A stretch of DNA of 64,000 bases from CAVPXC01 sp963709505 (GTDB lineage Bacteria; Chloroflexota; Anaerolineae; JAAEKA01): the NCBI GenBank assembly GCA_963709505.1, contig CAVPXC010000005.1, forward strand, positions 279,218 to 343,217, read 5' to 3'. Below the pieces are notes generated by a model, which did not search any database, was not told the DNA's origin, and saw only the letters and a program-made list of their open reading frames with translations. Shown here one piece after another: positions 29,777-38,105 of the stretch; within the stretch, counting starts at the first letter, position 1, and each line of letters starts with the position of its first letter. A program made the translations under genes and the position numbers.

Positions 29777-30127
29777 ATGAGCAACAGAGTGTCTGGCCAA
29801 ATATGGTTTGATGATGCCGCTGGCCAGTTCACCGGAGCCACCCTACGGGTGAAGCTTGAAGAGACTTCGCGTGCGGATGCCCCAGCTCGGGAAATCAGTC
29901 AATTGGTCATCTCCAATTACTCGCATTCCCCGGGTGAACCGCCGGCTGATTTTGTTTTGAGTGTCCATCCCATTGATCTGAGTGCACGTTACGAAGTGCG
30001 AGTACATCTCGATCTTGATGGGAACGGTGAATATGCCGCTGGTGATCAAATCACCACCCAAAGCTATCCCGTCCTGACACATGGCTATCCAGATACCATA
30101 CAGATACGCCTGCAGCAGATCGGCTAA
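29777..30127 (+). CDS. YscW/YbaY-like small beta protein
   Basis: A 116-residue protein whose pattern GATLRVKLEETSRADAP ... YEVRVHLDLDGNGEYAAGD ... TQSYPVLT fits the YscW/YbaY family, normally lipoproteins. Here there is no signal peptide or lipobox, like the other operon members. The start is 4 bases after the previous stop. LDLDGNGEYAAGD resembles a Ca-binding loop. The role is unknown. Confidence 0.6.
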   Translation: MSNRVSGQIWFDDAAGQFTGATLRVKLEETSRADAPAREISQLVISNYSHSPGEPPADFVLSVHPIDLSARYEVRVHLDLDGNGEYAAGDQITTQSYPVLTHGYPDTIQIRLQQIG

Positions 30128-30140
30128 GGTGGGGGTGACG

Positions 30141-30230
30141 AAAGCCTGCGTAGGCTGTGCTGAGGGACGAAGCGCATCAATCACGAACGATGCTGCGCCT
30201 CCTTGGTCGGCACATCCTACGCAGGCTGCC
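30141..30230. repeat. Long imperfect hairpin after astacin operon
   Basis: AGCCTGCGTAGG (30143-30154) pairs with CCTACGCAGGCT (30216-30227), with further inner pairing. No U tract is seen. It may cap the operon transcript or be a mobile palindrome. Confidence 0.5.
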
Positions 30231-30273
30231 TAACTCGTCACTCCACCGGACCCGCGCATCAACTCCGGTGCGT

Positions 30274-30420
30274 TCATAATGTTACCCAGCGCGAAGCCTG
30301 CGGCCGGGCCGCGTATTCCCACAAGCCAAACGGCCCCTGCAAATCACTGACGAAACCGACCACCGCCGCCACGCGTGGATCCTCTGCTGCCGCGCCGATG
30401 CGCCACCCCCCGCCGACCCC
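30274..30420 (-). pseudogene. Fragment of a hydrolase-like gene
   Basis: The minus strand reads IGAAAEDPRVAAVVGFVSDL then QGPFGLWEYAARPQASRWV and stops at TGA 30274-30276; a stop also lies just upstream. The pattern resembles the end of a dienelactone-hydrolase-like alpha/beta protein. Too short to be functional; identification is weak. Confidence 0.35.
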
Positions 30421-30461
30421 TCATACCGCCGCACAGGCGGTCTTTCCGGTCACCGCAACGG

Positions 30462-31647
30462 CTATTCTTGTCGGAGGCCATGCTCTCTCCGCCAGACTGC
30501 TAGGCGTCTGGCGGAGTCAGCTTCAAAGTGGGGACGTAGCTCGGCTTTGATCGCCTCGTCTTGGACGAGCTGCTCGAAATCGTACCAGTCCAGCAGCGGG
30601 AGTTTTACACGGGCGGTGTCGCTCAGGCTCTGGGTGGCAATGCCCAGATCGGCCTTTGCAGCCTCGAGGTTGCCATCCATAGCCCAGGCCAGGGTCAAAA
30701 TGAGTGCGGTCCGCGCAGACATATCCCGACTGGCCGACACCTCGCGCAGCAGCAGGCTGAGCGCATTGCGCGGCTCACCCAGGTGACACCACGCCATGGC
30801 CTGGGCGTTGAGAACCGCCCGATCCTTGGCATGGTCAGCTTCGACCACCTTGCGCCAAAGGATGCGCGCCCGCACTTTGTCCCCGCGTCGATAGGCGAGG
30901 TAGCCTTGGTAGTACTCTGCCACCGGCTTGGGGAGCGCTTCGCCAACATAGCGGTTGGCGTCATCCCATAGCTCGGCCCCAAGAAACATGCGCACCACAT
31001 CCTCCTGAGTTTCCCGTATGCAGTCGTCGATTTCGAGGGCTTTGTCCCATTCGTTTCCGGCCTCCTTCCAGCGGTGCTGCAGACGATAGAGGTAATAACG
31101 ATTCAAGTGCACCTGCGCAAGCGCGTCCTCATCCTTGGCGAGCGGCGCCAGAAGCGCCGCTCGATCCAACGCTTGCTCGGCCAAGTCAAACTGCCGTGCG
31201 CCCATGGCCGCGGCCGCCAACACGTTCCAATGTTCGAACTTGTCCGGCTCGCTGTCGGCAAGTGCTTCAGGCCGGCCAATCCTTCCTCACCTGACCCTGG
31301 TCGATGCGGAGCGTATACAAACGTTGACGCCACCAGTCGGCGTCTTCGGGATCCCAAATCTGGAGTTGTTCACATAACTGCTGTGCCGTCTCGAAATCCC
31401 CTTGACGTGGCCTTTATCGTCGCCAGATCACTGGCCGCGGCGACGAGGAAATAGTTCAAGGTCGCTGCCAGGCGGAACGCCGCCGTTCCGGCAGATTGGA
31501 GAGGCGGGCGACGAGGCGTTGATAGATGGCGACGGCTTCTTCCAATTCGCCGTTTGATTCGTACCAGCGCGCCTCCATGATCCGGTCGTAGTAGCTGCCG
31601 GGGATATCCGGGAGGCGCAGTTTAGTTTGCTCGGTTTTCATGGACAT
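30462..31647 (-). pseudogene. TPR-type protein, several frame breaks
   Basis: Reading pieces in three frames gives one helical-repeat protein. An N-terminus from 31647 (LPDIPGSYYDRIMEARWYES) is followed by GDFETAQQLCEQLQIWDPED, then EGLAGLKALADSEPDKFEHW once a base is added near 31285. An intact stretch from 31223 (MGARQFDLAEQALDRAAL) runs to 30462. Breaks lie at about 31470, 31408 and 31285. Repeats with A/G/L spacing suggest TPR-like helices and a scaffold role. CCGCCAGAC/GTCTGGCGG (30487-30512) forms a hairpin inside the C-terminal codons. Either assembly indels or decay explains the breaks. Confidence 0.55.
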
Positions 31648-31735
31648 ATTCTAATCTCGATTGAGTATCTTCTCAATAATCCGGGGTAGGGGCATGGCCT
31701 TGCGCCTGCCCGCCAGGGCGACTGCAAGGCTGCCC

Positions 31736-32158
31736 TCATACTGAGTACTCGATGATGCTCAAACACTCGTTCAATCGTCGTTGGAGGCGGGTCGAAACAT
31801 CGTTCAGCAGGCTGTGCCGGCTGGGCAACTGGCCGGGCGGAAAGCGCTGTTGGTTGCGTGCCAGCTTGGCCAGCACGGCCTCGCTAACATCCACCTCAAG
31901 CACGTTGGCCAAGGCCAGGCAGTAGATCAGCACGTCGGCCAGCTCGTCAGCCACCGCGGCGCGCACATCATCGCGCTGCGCAGCCTGCCATGAGGCTTCG
32001 TTTCCGTGCCACTGAAAATGCTCCATCAACTCCGCGGCCTCGATGGCGATGGACATGCTCAGGCTCTTGGGCGTATGGTAAACCTGCCATGAACGCTCGT
32101 CGACGAAGCCGGCGATCTCGTGACGCAGAGTTTCAATCGTAGTGGTGTGATCAGACAT
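31736..32158 (-). CDS. MazG-like NTP pyrophosphohydrolase (dCTPase type)
   Basis: A 140-residue all-alpha NTP pyrophosphatase. The metal-binding motifs EAAELMEHFQW and DELADVLIYCLALANVL give the E-x-x-E and E-x-x-D sites. The start RHEIAGFVDERSWQVYHTPKSLSMSI is typical of the RS21-C6/DCTPP1-like group, which hydrolyses dCTP and modified nucleotides. ATG 32158 is used. The region upstream is heptamer repeat, not coding. Confidence 0.8.
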   Translation of the reverse strand: MSDHTTTIETLRHEIAGFVDERSWQVYHTPKSLSMSIAIEAAELMEHFQWHGNEASWQAAQRDDVRAAVADELADVLIYCLALANVLEVDVSEAVLAKLARNQQRFPPGQLPSRHSLLNDVSTRLQRRLNECLSIIEYSV

Positions 32159-32159
32159 G

Positions 32160-32277
32160 TGGAATAGTGAATTGTGAATTGTGAATTGTGAATTGTGAAT
32201 TGTCAATGCCAGAGGTTGAAAGCCTCCGACTTCCGGCATTGACAATTCACAATTCACAATTCACAATTCACAATTTC
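32160..32277. repeat. Inverted pair of GAATTGT heptamer arrays
   Basis: About five GAATTGT units (32166-32203) face the complementary ACAATTC units (32241-32277). The centre holds TCAATGCCAGAGG and CTTCCGGCATTGA, also complementary. The whole could fold into one long hairpin. The right array enters the last codons of the EamA gene. Confidence 0.85.
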
Positions 32278-33193
32278 CTCTGGGTCCCGGATACTCCGCC
32301 GCAAGCATGCCGGCCAGGATCAGCACACAGCCAAGAATTTGTCGCGGGCCAAGCACCTCGCCGATGAGCAAGAAGCTGAAGATGCCTGCAAACACCGGTT
32401 CGGCTGCGAAGATCAGAGCGGTGTGCGTGGAAGTGGTGGCTTGCTGGGCGCGACTTTGAATGAAGAAGGCCAGCGCAGTCGCAAACAGCCCGGTAAACGC
32501 CGCCGCAAACCAGACGTTGCCTGGCGGCCAGCCGATGGGCCGATCCACTGAGAGTGCCGCCAGGCTGCTGACCACGGCCACGGTTGCGATCTGAACAAAA
32601 GCCAGACGCAAGGGAGGCCAGGATGGAGCGAAATGGCCGATCAACAGAATGTGAGCCGCAAAAGCGATGGCACAGCAGAGCACCAGTAGATCGCCGAAAC
32701 TCACCGACAGGTCGCTTTGCAAGCTAAGCAGCGCCAGTCCAACCGCTGCGAGGCCGACCCCGAAAATAGCGTTGCGACTCGGCGGTCGGCGCAAGAATAG
32801 GGTCTCGCCCAGGGGAACCAATACTACCGAGAACCCGGTGATGAAGCCGGCCTTGGCCGGCGTCGTAGCGCGCAGGCCAAAGGTCTGAAATGCGTAGCCG
32901 GCGAACAAAGCCAGGCCGATGATAATCCCTGGAAGGAGACTAGTCTGACTGGTCCCGACCTTTTCCGACAGAACAACAGCTGAAGAAGCCGCGCCCACAT
33001 TGCCAGGCTGCCACGACCGCCGAAAACGCAAAAAAAGCGGCAACAGCACCGCTGTTGCCAGGATAAAGCGCAGACTCAGGAACGCAAAGACTGGAAAGCC
33101 GGTCACCGCCTCCTGGACCATCACAAACGTGGCGCCCCAGACTGCGGTCACGAACAGCAGGGCTGCGTCAGCTGTTAGCTGTTGTCGTCTCAC
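32261..33193 (-). CDS. EamA/DMT-family transporter
   Basis: A 310-residue protein with ten hydrophobic segments in two EamA halves (WGATFVMVQEAV, SLRFILATAVLLPLF and EPVFAGIFSFLLIGEVLGPRQILG). The family exports metabolites such as amino acids; the substrate cannot be read here. The C-terminal residues RGNCEL come from the heptamer array. A low-complexity loop lies at about residues 60-85. Confidence 0.8.
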   Translation of the reverse strand: MRRQQLTADAALLFVTAVWGATFVMVQEAVTGFPVFAFLSLRFILATAVLLPLFLRFRRSWQPGNVGAASSAVVLSEKVGTSQTSLLPGIIIGLALFAGYAFQTFGLRATTPAKAGFITGFSVVLVPLGETLFLRRPPSRNAIFGVGLAAVGLALLSLQSDLSVSFGDLLVLCCAIAFAAHILLIGHFAPSWPPLRLAFVQIATVAVVSSLAALSVDRPIGWPPGNVWFAAAFTGLFATALAFFIQSRAQQATTSTHTALIFAAEPVFAGIFSFLLIGEVLGPRQILGCVLILAGMLAAEYPGPRGNCEL

Positions 33194-33213
33194 TTCTGGT
33201 CACCGTTTGAGCA

Positions 33214-33322
33214 GTGGAGGGTGGAGGGTGGAGGGTGGAGAGTAGATTATGAGCAGTACATCGCAGACCATCTTTGAAGTTCACTCTGCACTTTCCACCC
33301 TCCACCCTCCACTCTCCACTCT
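33214..33322. repeat. Inverted pair of GGAGGGT heptamer arrays
   Basis: GGTGGAGGGTGGAGG units at 33215-33240 face CCACCCTCCACTCTCC units at about 33294-33322. The same unit in the complementary orientation occurs inside the GT39 gene near 2525-2575. Confidence 0.75.
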
Positions 33323-35389
33323 TCACTGCCCCCCCGTCAACCTCAAACTATCCTGTACGGTCTTGACCAGGCTCTCAGCGGCCAGTTCAGGCAGGCAATA
33401 GCAGGGCGCGCCCATCTCACTGGCCAGGGCATTGGCCAGGCCCCGATCGAAGGCTACGTGCTCCATGTTCACTACCACACTGTTGAAGTTGGCCTGATGG
33501 ATCAGCCGGGCCATGTGCATCGCCTCTTCCTGGGCCGGCATCCCGGTCATGCTGACGTTGCCGGCGCCATCGGTGAGCAGGATGATCAGCGGCCGCACCT
33601 CGGCGTCGCGGCGGCGAGCGCCTTCGCAGATGCGAAATGCCAGCAACAATCCACTACTGAGCGGCGTCTTGCCGCCCACCGGGATCTCCCGCAGCGCGCG
33701 ATGCGCCAGGTCCACGCTCGATGTCGGCGGCAACACCAGCCGTGCGCGATCCTTCTGAAATACCACCAGCCCGACCTGATCGCGGCGCTGATAGGCATCC
33801 ATCAGCAGGCTCATGATTGCGCCTTTGGTGGCCTCCATGCGCTCGGCCGCCGCCATCGACCAACTGGCATCGACCACGAACAGGATCAGGTTATTCGCCC
33901 GTCGCACGCGGACCTTGCGCTGCAGGTCCTGCTTGCGCAGTTCGAGCGCCATCGTATCCTCGCCGCGCTCCTCGGCCTCCGCGCGTCGCCGCCTCTGATG
34001 AATGGCTGCCGTGCGCATGGTGGCGTCAAAAGCGATGTCATCCGGCTTTGGACCCGCGGGACGGCTCCTGATATAGCGACCGCGCTTGCGGTCGGTGCGG
34101 GTGACGCTGCGCCGGCCAGCCTGTTTGCGCGTCAATTTATCCAGCGGCGTGTCCAGTCGCTTGGACTGGAACATCTGGCCGACGGTAATCGGTTTCTCCC
34201 CGCCCTTCTTGTCGCCAGGCTTGGCGGACTGTGGCGCGGAGTCGGAGGACTGGGGTCCGGGTTGACTGTTATCGTCTACCGATTCGGACCCCTCGGCGCT
34301 TTTTTTGAGGGGTCCGCCATCTGCGTCGTCGGGGAGTCCTCAGAGACCTCCGCCTGCGCCTGCTCCTGCGCCCGGCGCAGCTTATCCTCAAGCTGGCTCT
34401 GTTCGAGACCGGCTTCCTGGAAGGGCTGGCGTTTCATACGATGCGGCAGGGCCAGCTCGGCGGCGAGCAGGACATCGCGATCGGTGATGGACAGCCGGCC
34501 CTCGTACGCGGCATGGGCGCGGGCGGCCTTGAGGATCACAATGTCGGCGCGGTGGCCGTCCACCTTGAAATCGCCGGTCAATGCGGCGATAGCGTACAGA
34601 TCGCGATCGGTGTAGGTGACGAGCGGCAGGCGGCTGCGAGCTTGCTCAATGCGCTCGGACAGCTCGTGCTCACGCGGCTCCCAGACATCGCGGAAGCTGT
34701 CGGGATCCTGCTCGTAAGCCATGCGGCGCTTGACGATCTCGACGCGCAGCTTGGGATCGCGGATGCCGGCCATGTCCACGGCCAGGCCGAAGCGGTCGAG
34801 CAGTTGGGGCCGCAGGTCGCCCTCTTCGGGGTTCATAGTGCCGACCAGGATAAACTCGGCCGGATGGCTAAAGCTGATCCCCTCGCGCTCGACGACGTTC
34901 TGGCCCATGGCCGCGCTGTCCAGCAGCAGGTCCACGACGTGATCGTCCAGCAGGTTGACCTCGTCGACGTACAGCAGCCCGCGGTTGGCCGCAGCCAGCA
35001 CGCCCGGCTCGAAGTGACGCTCGCCGCGTTGGATTGCCTTCTCGATGTCCAGCGTGCCGACGACCCGATCCTCAGTTGCGCTGACCGGCAGGTCGACAAA
35101 GCTGGTGCGGCGGGTGGACACCGGCAGCAGCTCGCCGGCCTCGACGCGCTGCGCGGCACTCGTCGCAGTAGGTGGACGGTATGTCGGGATCGCAGCCAAA
35201 GTGACAGTCGGCCACGGCGCGGATTTCGGGCAGCAGGAAGGCCAGGGCACGGGCGGCCGTGCTTTTGGCCGTGCCGCGTTCGCCGCGGATCAACACGCCG
35301 CCGATCTGCGGATGGATAGCATTGAGGATGAGCGCGCGCTTCATGCGCTCCTGACCGACGATAGCGGTAAACGGAAAGATACGGGGCAT
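33323..35389 (-). CDS. Cobaltochelatase/Mg-chelatase-like fused I-D protein, split by frameshifts
   Basis: ATG 35389 opens an AAA+ domain (FTAIVGQERMKRALILNAI, Walker A GERGTAKST, Walker B LLYVDEVNLL, VGTMNPEEGDLRPQLLDRFGL). A charged linker leads to a VWA domain with MIDAS motif VDASWSMAA and LTDGAGN, ending at 33323. Such proteins act with a large CobN/ChlH subunit to insert Co or Mg into a tetrapyrrole. Two breaks occur: near 35158 (one missing base; C-rich Cys segment FGCDPDIPSTYCDEC then AQRVEAGELLPV) and at A7 34300-34306. At the second, the zero frame stops eight codons later (TAG 34276) and the -1 frame continues into VWA. The second may be programmed. CobN is not in the window. Confidence 0.8.
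34286..34315 (-). promoter_or_regulatory. Candidate -1 frameshift site in chelatase gene
   Basis: On the coding strand TC-A-AAA-AAA-GCG offers an A7 slippery heptamer in the right register for -1 slippage. It sits in the loop between perfect 9-base arms GGACCCCTC (34315-34307) and GAGGGGTCC (34294-34286). A TAG follows eight codons later. An assembly deletion in the A run would look the same. Confidence 0.5.
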
Positions 35390-35527
35390 AGGTTAGTTTT
35401 GCTCTCACCAAAAAATAGCTTGGGCCGGTCCCTGCGGGAGGATTTCCACTCTCCGACCGAGCCTCTCAGTTCTTTTGTGATTATACCTATGGCCAACGAT
35501 TTACCGAAATAGGTTGAGGGCCTAGGA

Positions 35528-36055
35528 TTGCGATGGGAATCGCACGAATTCTGGAGTCCAGCCCTCTTGGTCATTCAAGCTGTATGCGGAAGACTATGCT
35601 CATGCCACCACGGTCACCCATTTCGTGGGCCGCCACCTCTGCGACAGCGGCGCTGCTCGCCACTCGCCGGGCGCCGTAGCCTTCTACCAAGCAGCAAACT
35701 TGGATGTCAGAGGGTCTGGCTGAGTACGTGTCCGGCTCAACGGCGATCGGTTTAGCGTTTGAGGCCGCGCAGCGGGGCGATATGATCCCTCTCGTCGACG
35801 CCGAATCCGACCTTATAGACCGGCAAGACCTGATGCACTTCTACACGTTGAAGAAGGACGTCGGCCTGGCGTACGGGCTCTCACAATCGCTGGTGACATA
35901 AATTGCCGGGACCTGCGGCGGACTGGACGCTTTCTGGAGGCTGGCGCGAGCATTCGACGAGTTCGCAGGATCTCGGCCGGGCGTTGCAGACGGCATTTGG
36001 CGTGACGTACACGGGGTTCGACCGTGGCTGGCGGGAATGACTGGCGGAGTAGAAC
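35528..36055 (+). pseudogene. Remnant of a peptidase-MA-like metalloprotease
   Basis: Scattered frames spell the C-terminal half of a gluzincin-type peptidase MA protein. The pieces are MSEGLAEYVSGSTAIGLAF (35704), LMHFYTLKKDVGLAYGLSQS, then a TAA at 35899, GGLDAFWRLARAFDEF, a frame change near 35970, and QDLGRALQTAFGVTYTGF with DRGWRE ending at a TGA where Trp is expected. Two nonsense codons plus a frame change point to real decay. The zinc-binding HExxH part is not recognisable. Confidence 0.55.
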
Positions 36056-36087
36056 CGCGGATAGACGGAGGCGCGGAGGTTGAGAAC

Positions 36088-37374
36088 CTAAGGAGCCGCT
36101 TGCGCCGCGCCTGCGACGTACTGCAATACCCGTTCGTAGACCAAATGCGTGCCGGGGGTGGGGTAATACGCGTCCAGGTAGTGCGTCGTATCCTCGTACA
36201 GCAGCAACTCGTGCGGCACGTCGGCTGCGGTGAGGGCTTGATCCAGTGCCTCGGCCTGGTTGGAGGGGATGACCTCGTCATTGGTCGTGTGGATCACGAA
36301 AATGGGGGGCAGTTTGCCAGCGATGAACACCGGCGAAAAACCGTAGAAGAAAGCCGGATCGCGGTCGGGGCGGCCCAGTGCGGCCACGGCGCTGTCGTAC
36401 GGCTGCGGGATGGCCAGGTCCGCGTCGTAGAGCGCCTGGATGCCCAGGAACGCATCGCTGATGCCGCCAACGTCAACAACAGCCGCTGGTGGAGCGGGCA
36501 GGTCGGCCAGGGCTTTGAAGAGAATAAGCGAGCCAAAGCTGCCTGACATGGCGACCCAGTTGCCGTCAGGCTGACCGAGGGGTGTCAACTTGCCGCTTTG
36601 CCAGAGCTGCAGGGCCGCGCGGAAATTGCGCGCGTGCTGATCGATGTCCAGGCCGCCGCTTGTGTGAGGACCAAGAGCTAGGACGGAGTTGCTGTTGCGC
36701 GTAAGTGCAACGGATGCGGCGTTCCAATTGAGGGGGTGGCTGGGATAGATAATGACTAGTGTAGGGGCTCGGTCGGAGACCGGCCCGAGCGGGTTAGCTG
36801 GGAGATAGATCTGCCCGTTGTCGATGGTCACTCCGTCCAAGGTGAACGTGAATGGAATTCGAGTGGCGACCATTGGTTCGGGGAACTGCGAGCTTTCTTC
36901 GCGCGGTTTTCCGATGATCAGGCCGGCCGGCTCGACCGGTTGCGGCTGATGGATCGGCAACTGGAAGTCGATGCCAGTCTGGGTCTGGCCCGGCCGCACT
37001 TGCACTTGCGCGCCGTTGATCGCGTCGTAGCCCCAGGCGCCGGCCATGGGGACGTACCGCCCCGGCGGCAGGCCGTCGATGCGGTACAGGCCCTGTGCAT
37101 CGCTGCGGCTCTGGTAGACTTGACCGCGCACGGTAGAGACCAGAGCAACGGCGCCAGGCAGAGGGTTCCCGCCGGAGTCGCGGATCACGCCGGCCAGGCT
37201 TCCCGGGGGTGGAGGGTCACGGTAAACCAGGACAGGTGGAAAGGTCTTGCGGATCTGGTACTCGACCACATTGCGTAAGGCCTGCGCCTCCGGCGAGCAA
37301 GCGGTCAATGCCGTGAGGATGCTGAGCAGTGCGAGTAGGATGAAGCCAGCTCGAAAGTAATAGTGTTTTCGCAT
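36088..37374 (-). CDS. Lipoprotein alpha/beta hydrolase with carboxypeptidase-regulatory-like domain
   Basis: A 428-residue protein. The signal sequence ends in lipobox LTAC (Cys26). A CarboxypepD_reg-like beta domain (about 58-120, LAGVIRDSGGNPLPGAVALV) precedes an alpha/beta hydrolase domain (about 185-420). The nucleophile elbow is MSGSFGS, the acid probably TTNDEV and the base DTTHYLD. It is therefore an extracytoplasmic esterase or peptidase-like enzyme; the substrate is unknown. The ATG at 37374 faces the minisatellite and the divergent cytochrome gene. Confidence 0.7.
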   Translation of the reverse strand: MRKHYYFRAGFILLALLSILTALTACSPEAQALRNVVEYQIRKTFPPVLVYRDPPPPGSLAGVIRDSGGNPLPGAVALVSTVRGQVYQSRSDAQGLYRIDGLPPGRYVPMAGAWGYDAINGAQVQVRPGQTQTGIDFQLPIHQPQPVEPAGLIIGKPREESSQFPEPMVATRIPFTFTLDGVTIDNGQIYLPANPLGPVSDRAPTLVIIYPSHPLNWNAASVALTRNSNSVLALGPHTSGGLDIDQHARNFRAALQLWQSGKLTPLGQPDGNWVAMSGSFGSLILFKALADLPAPPAAVVDVGGISDAFLGIQALYDADLAIPQPYDSAVAALGRPDRDPAFFYGFSPVFIAGKLPPIFVIHTTNDEVIPSNQAEALDQALTAADVPHELLLYEDTTHYLDAYYPTPGTHLVYERVLQYVAGAAQAAP

Positions 37375-37480
37375 GGTGCATGGGGATCAGCAAAATGTTA
37401 GGACGGGTTATATCTAAGCACATGTTCGGCAAAAATGCCATTGTCGGTGTCCGGTCGGGTGTGCATCGCGTGCGTGCAAA

Positions 37481-37945
37481 CCCTTCGGGTGTTAGACCCT
37501 TCGGGTGTTAGACCCTTCGGGTGTTAGCCCCTTCGGGTGTTAGACCCTTCGGGTGTTAAGACCCTTCGGGTGTTAAGACCCTTCGGGTGTTAAGACCCTT
37601 CGGGTGTTAAGACCCTTCGGGTGTTAGACCCTTCGGGTGTTAGACCCTTCGGGTGTTAGACCCTTCGGGTGTTAGACCCTTCGGGTGTTAAGACCCTTCG
37701 GGTGTTAAGACCCTTCGGGTGTTAAGACCCTTCGGGTGTTAAGACCCTTCGGGTGTTAAGACCCTTCGGGTGTTAAGACCCTTCGGGTGTTAAGACCCTT
37801 CGGGTGTTAAGACCCTTCGGGTGTTAAGACCCTTCGGGTGTTAAGACCCTTCGGGTGTTAAGACCCTTCGGGTGTTAAGACCCTTCGGGTGTTAAGACCC
37901 TTCGGGTGTTAAGACCCTTCGGGTGTTAAGACCCTTCGGCCCAAT
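37481..37945. repeat. Minisatellite, 27 units of 16-17 bases
   Basis: Unit CCCTTCGGGTGTTA plus GA or AGA, repeated 27 times with a partial 28th. Spacing runs 16 (x4), 17 (x4), 16 (x4), then 17 throughout, a higher-order pattern. Each unit holds the palindrome ACCC-TTC-GGGT, so a transcript would be a string of mini-hairpins. There are no variable spacers, so it is not a CRISPR. It fills the divergent intergenic region. Confidence 0.95.
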
Positions 37946-37970
37946 TTTCGCACCAAAATTGGGCCGAAGG
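37933..37970. repeat. Perfect 16-bp hairpin closing the minisatellite
   Basis: CCTTCGGCCCAATTTT (37933-37948) and AAAATTGGGCCGAAGG (37955-37970) enclose CGCACC. The left arm starts inside the last partial repeat unit. No T tract follows. Confidence 0.9.
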
Positions 37971-38036
37971 TCGGTCCCCCACGAAAACTACACACCTACG
38001 ATTACGAAATCCATGGTAGATAATCAGCAGGATTTC

Positions 38037-38045
38037 TGATATAAT
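38037..38045 (+). promoter_or_regulatory. Extended -10 promoter for cytochrome gene
   Basis: TGATATAAT, a TGn-TATAAT extended -10, lies 61 bases before the start; no good -35 is seen. AGGAGG lies at 38094-38099. Confidence 0.45.
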
Positions 38046-38105
38046 GGAGACACTCCCATAGCCGGCCTGCACCCGGCACCTGTTTGCGCACATCAGGAGG
38101 CTCCC

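Noticed and set aside
28044..30127. Calling the astacin operon a RiPP cluster
   Set aside because: The small protein has a GG and an acidic leader-like part, but there is no recognisable modification enzyme or exporter, so the claim is not supported.
37481..37945. CRISPR-like array
   Set aside because: Units are 16-17 bases and contiguous with no variable spacers; no cas genes nearby. It is a minisatellite.
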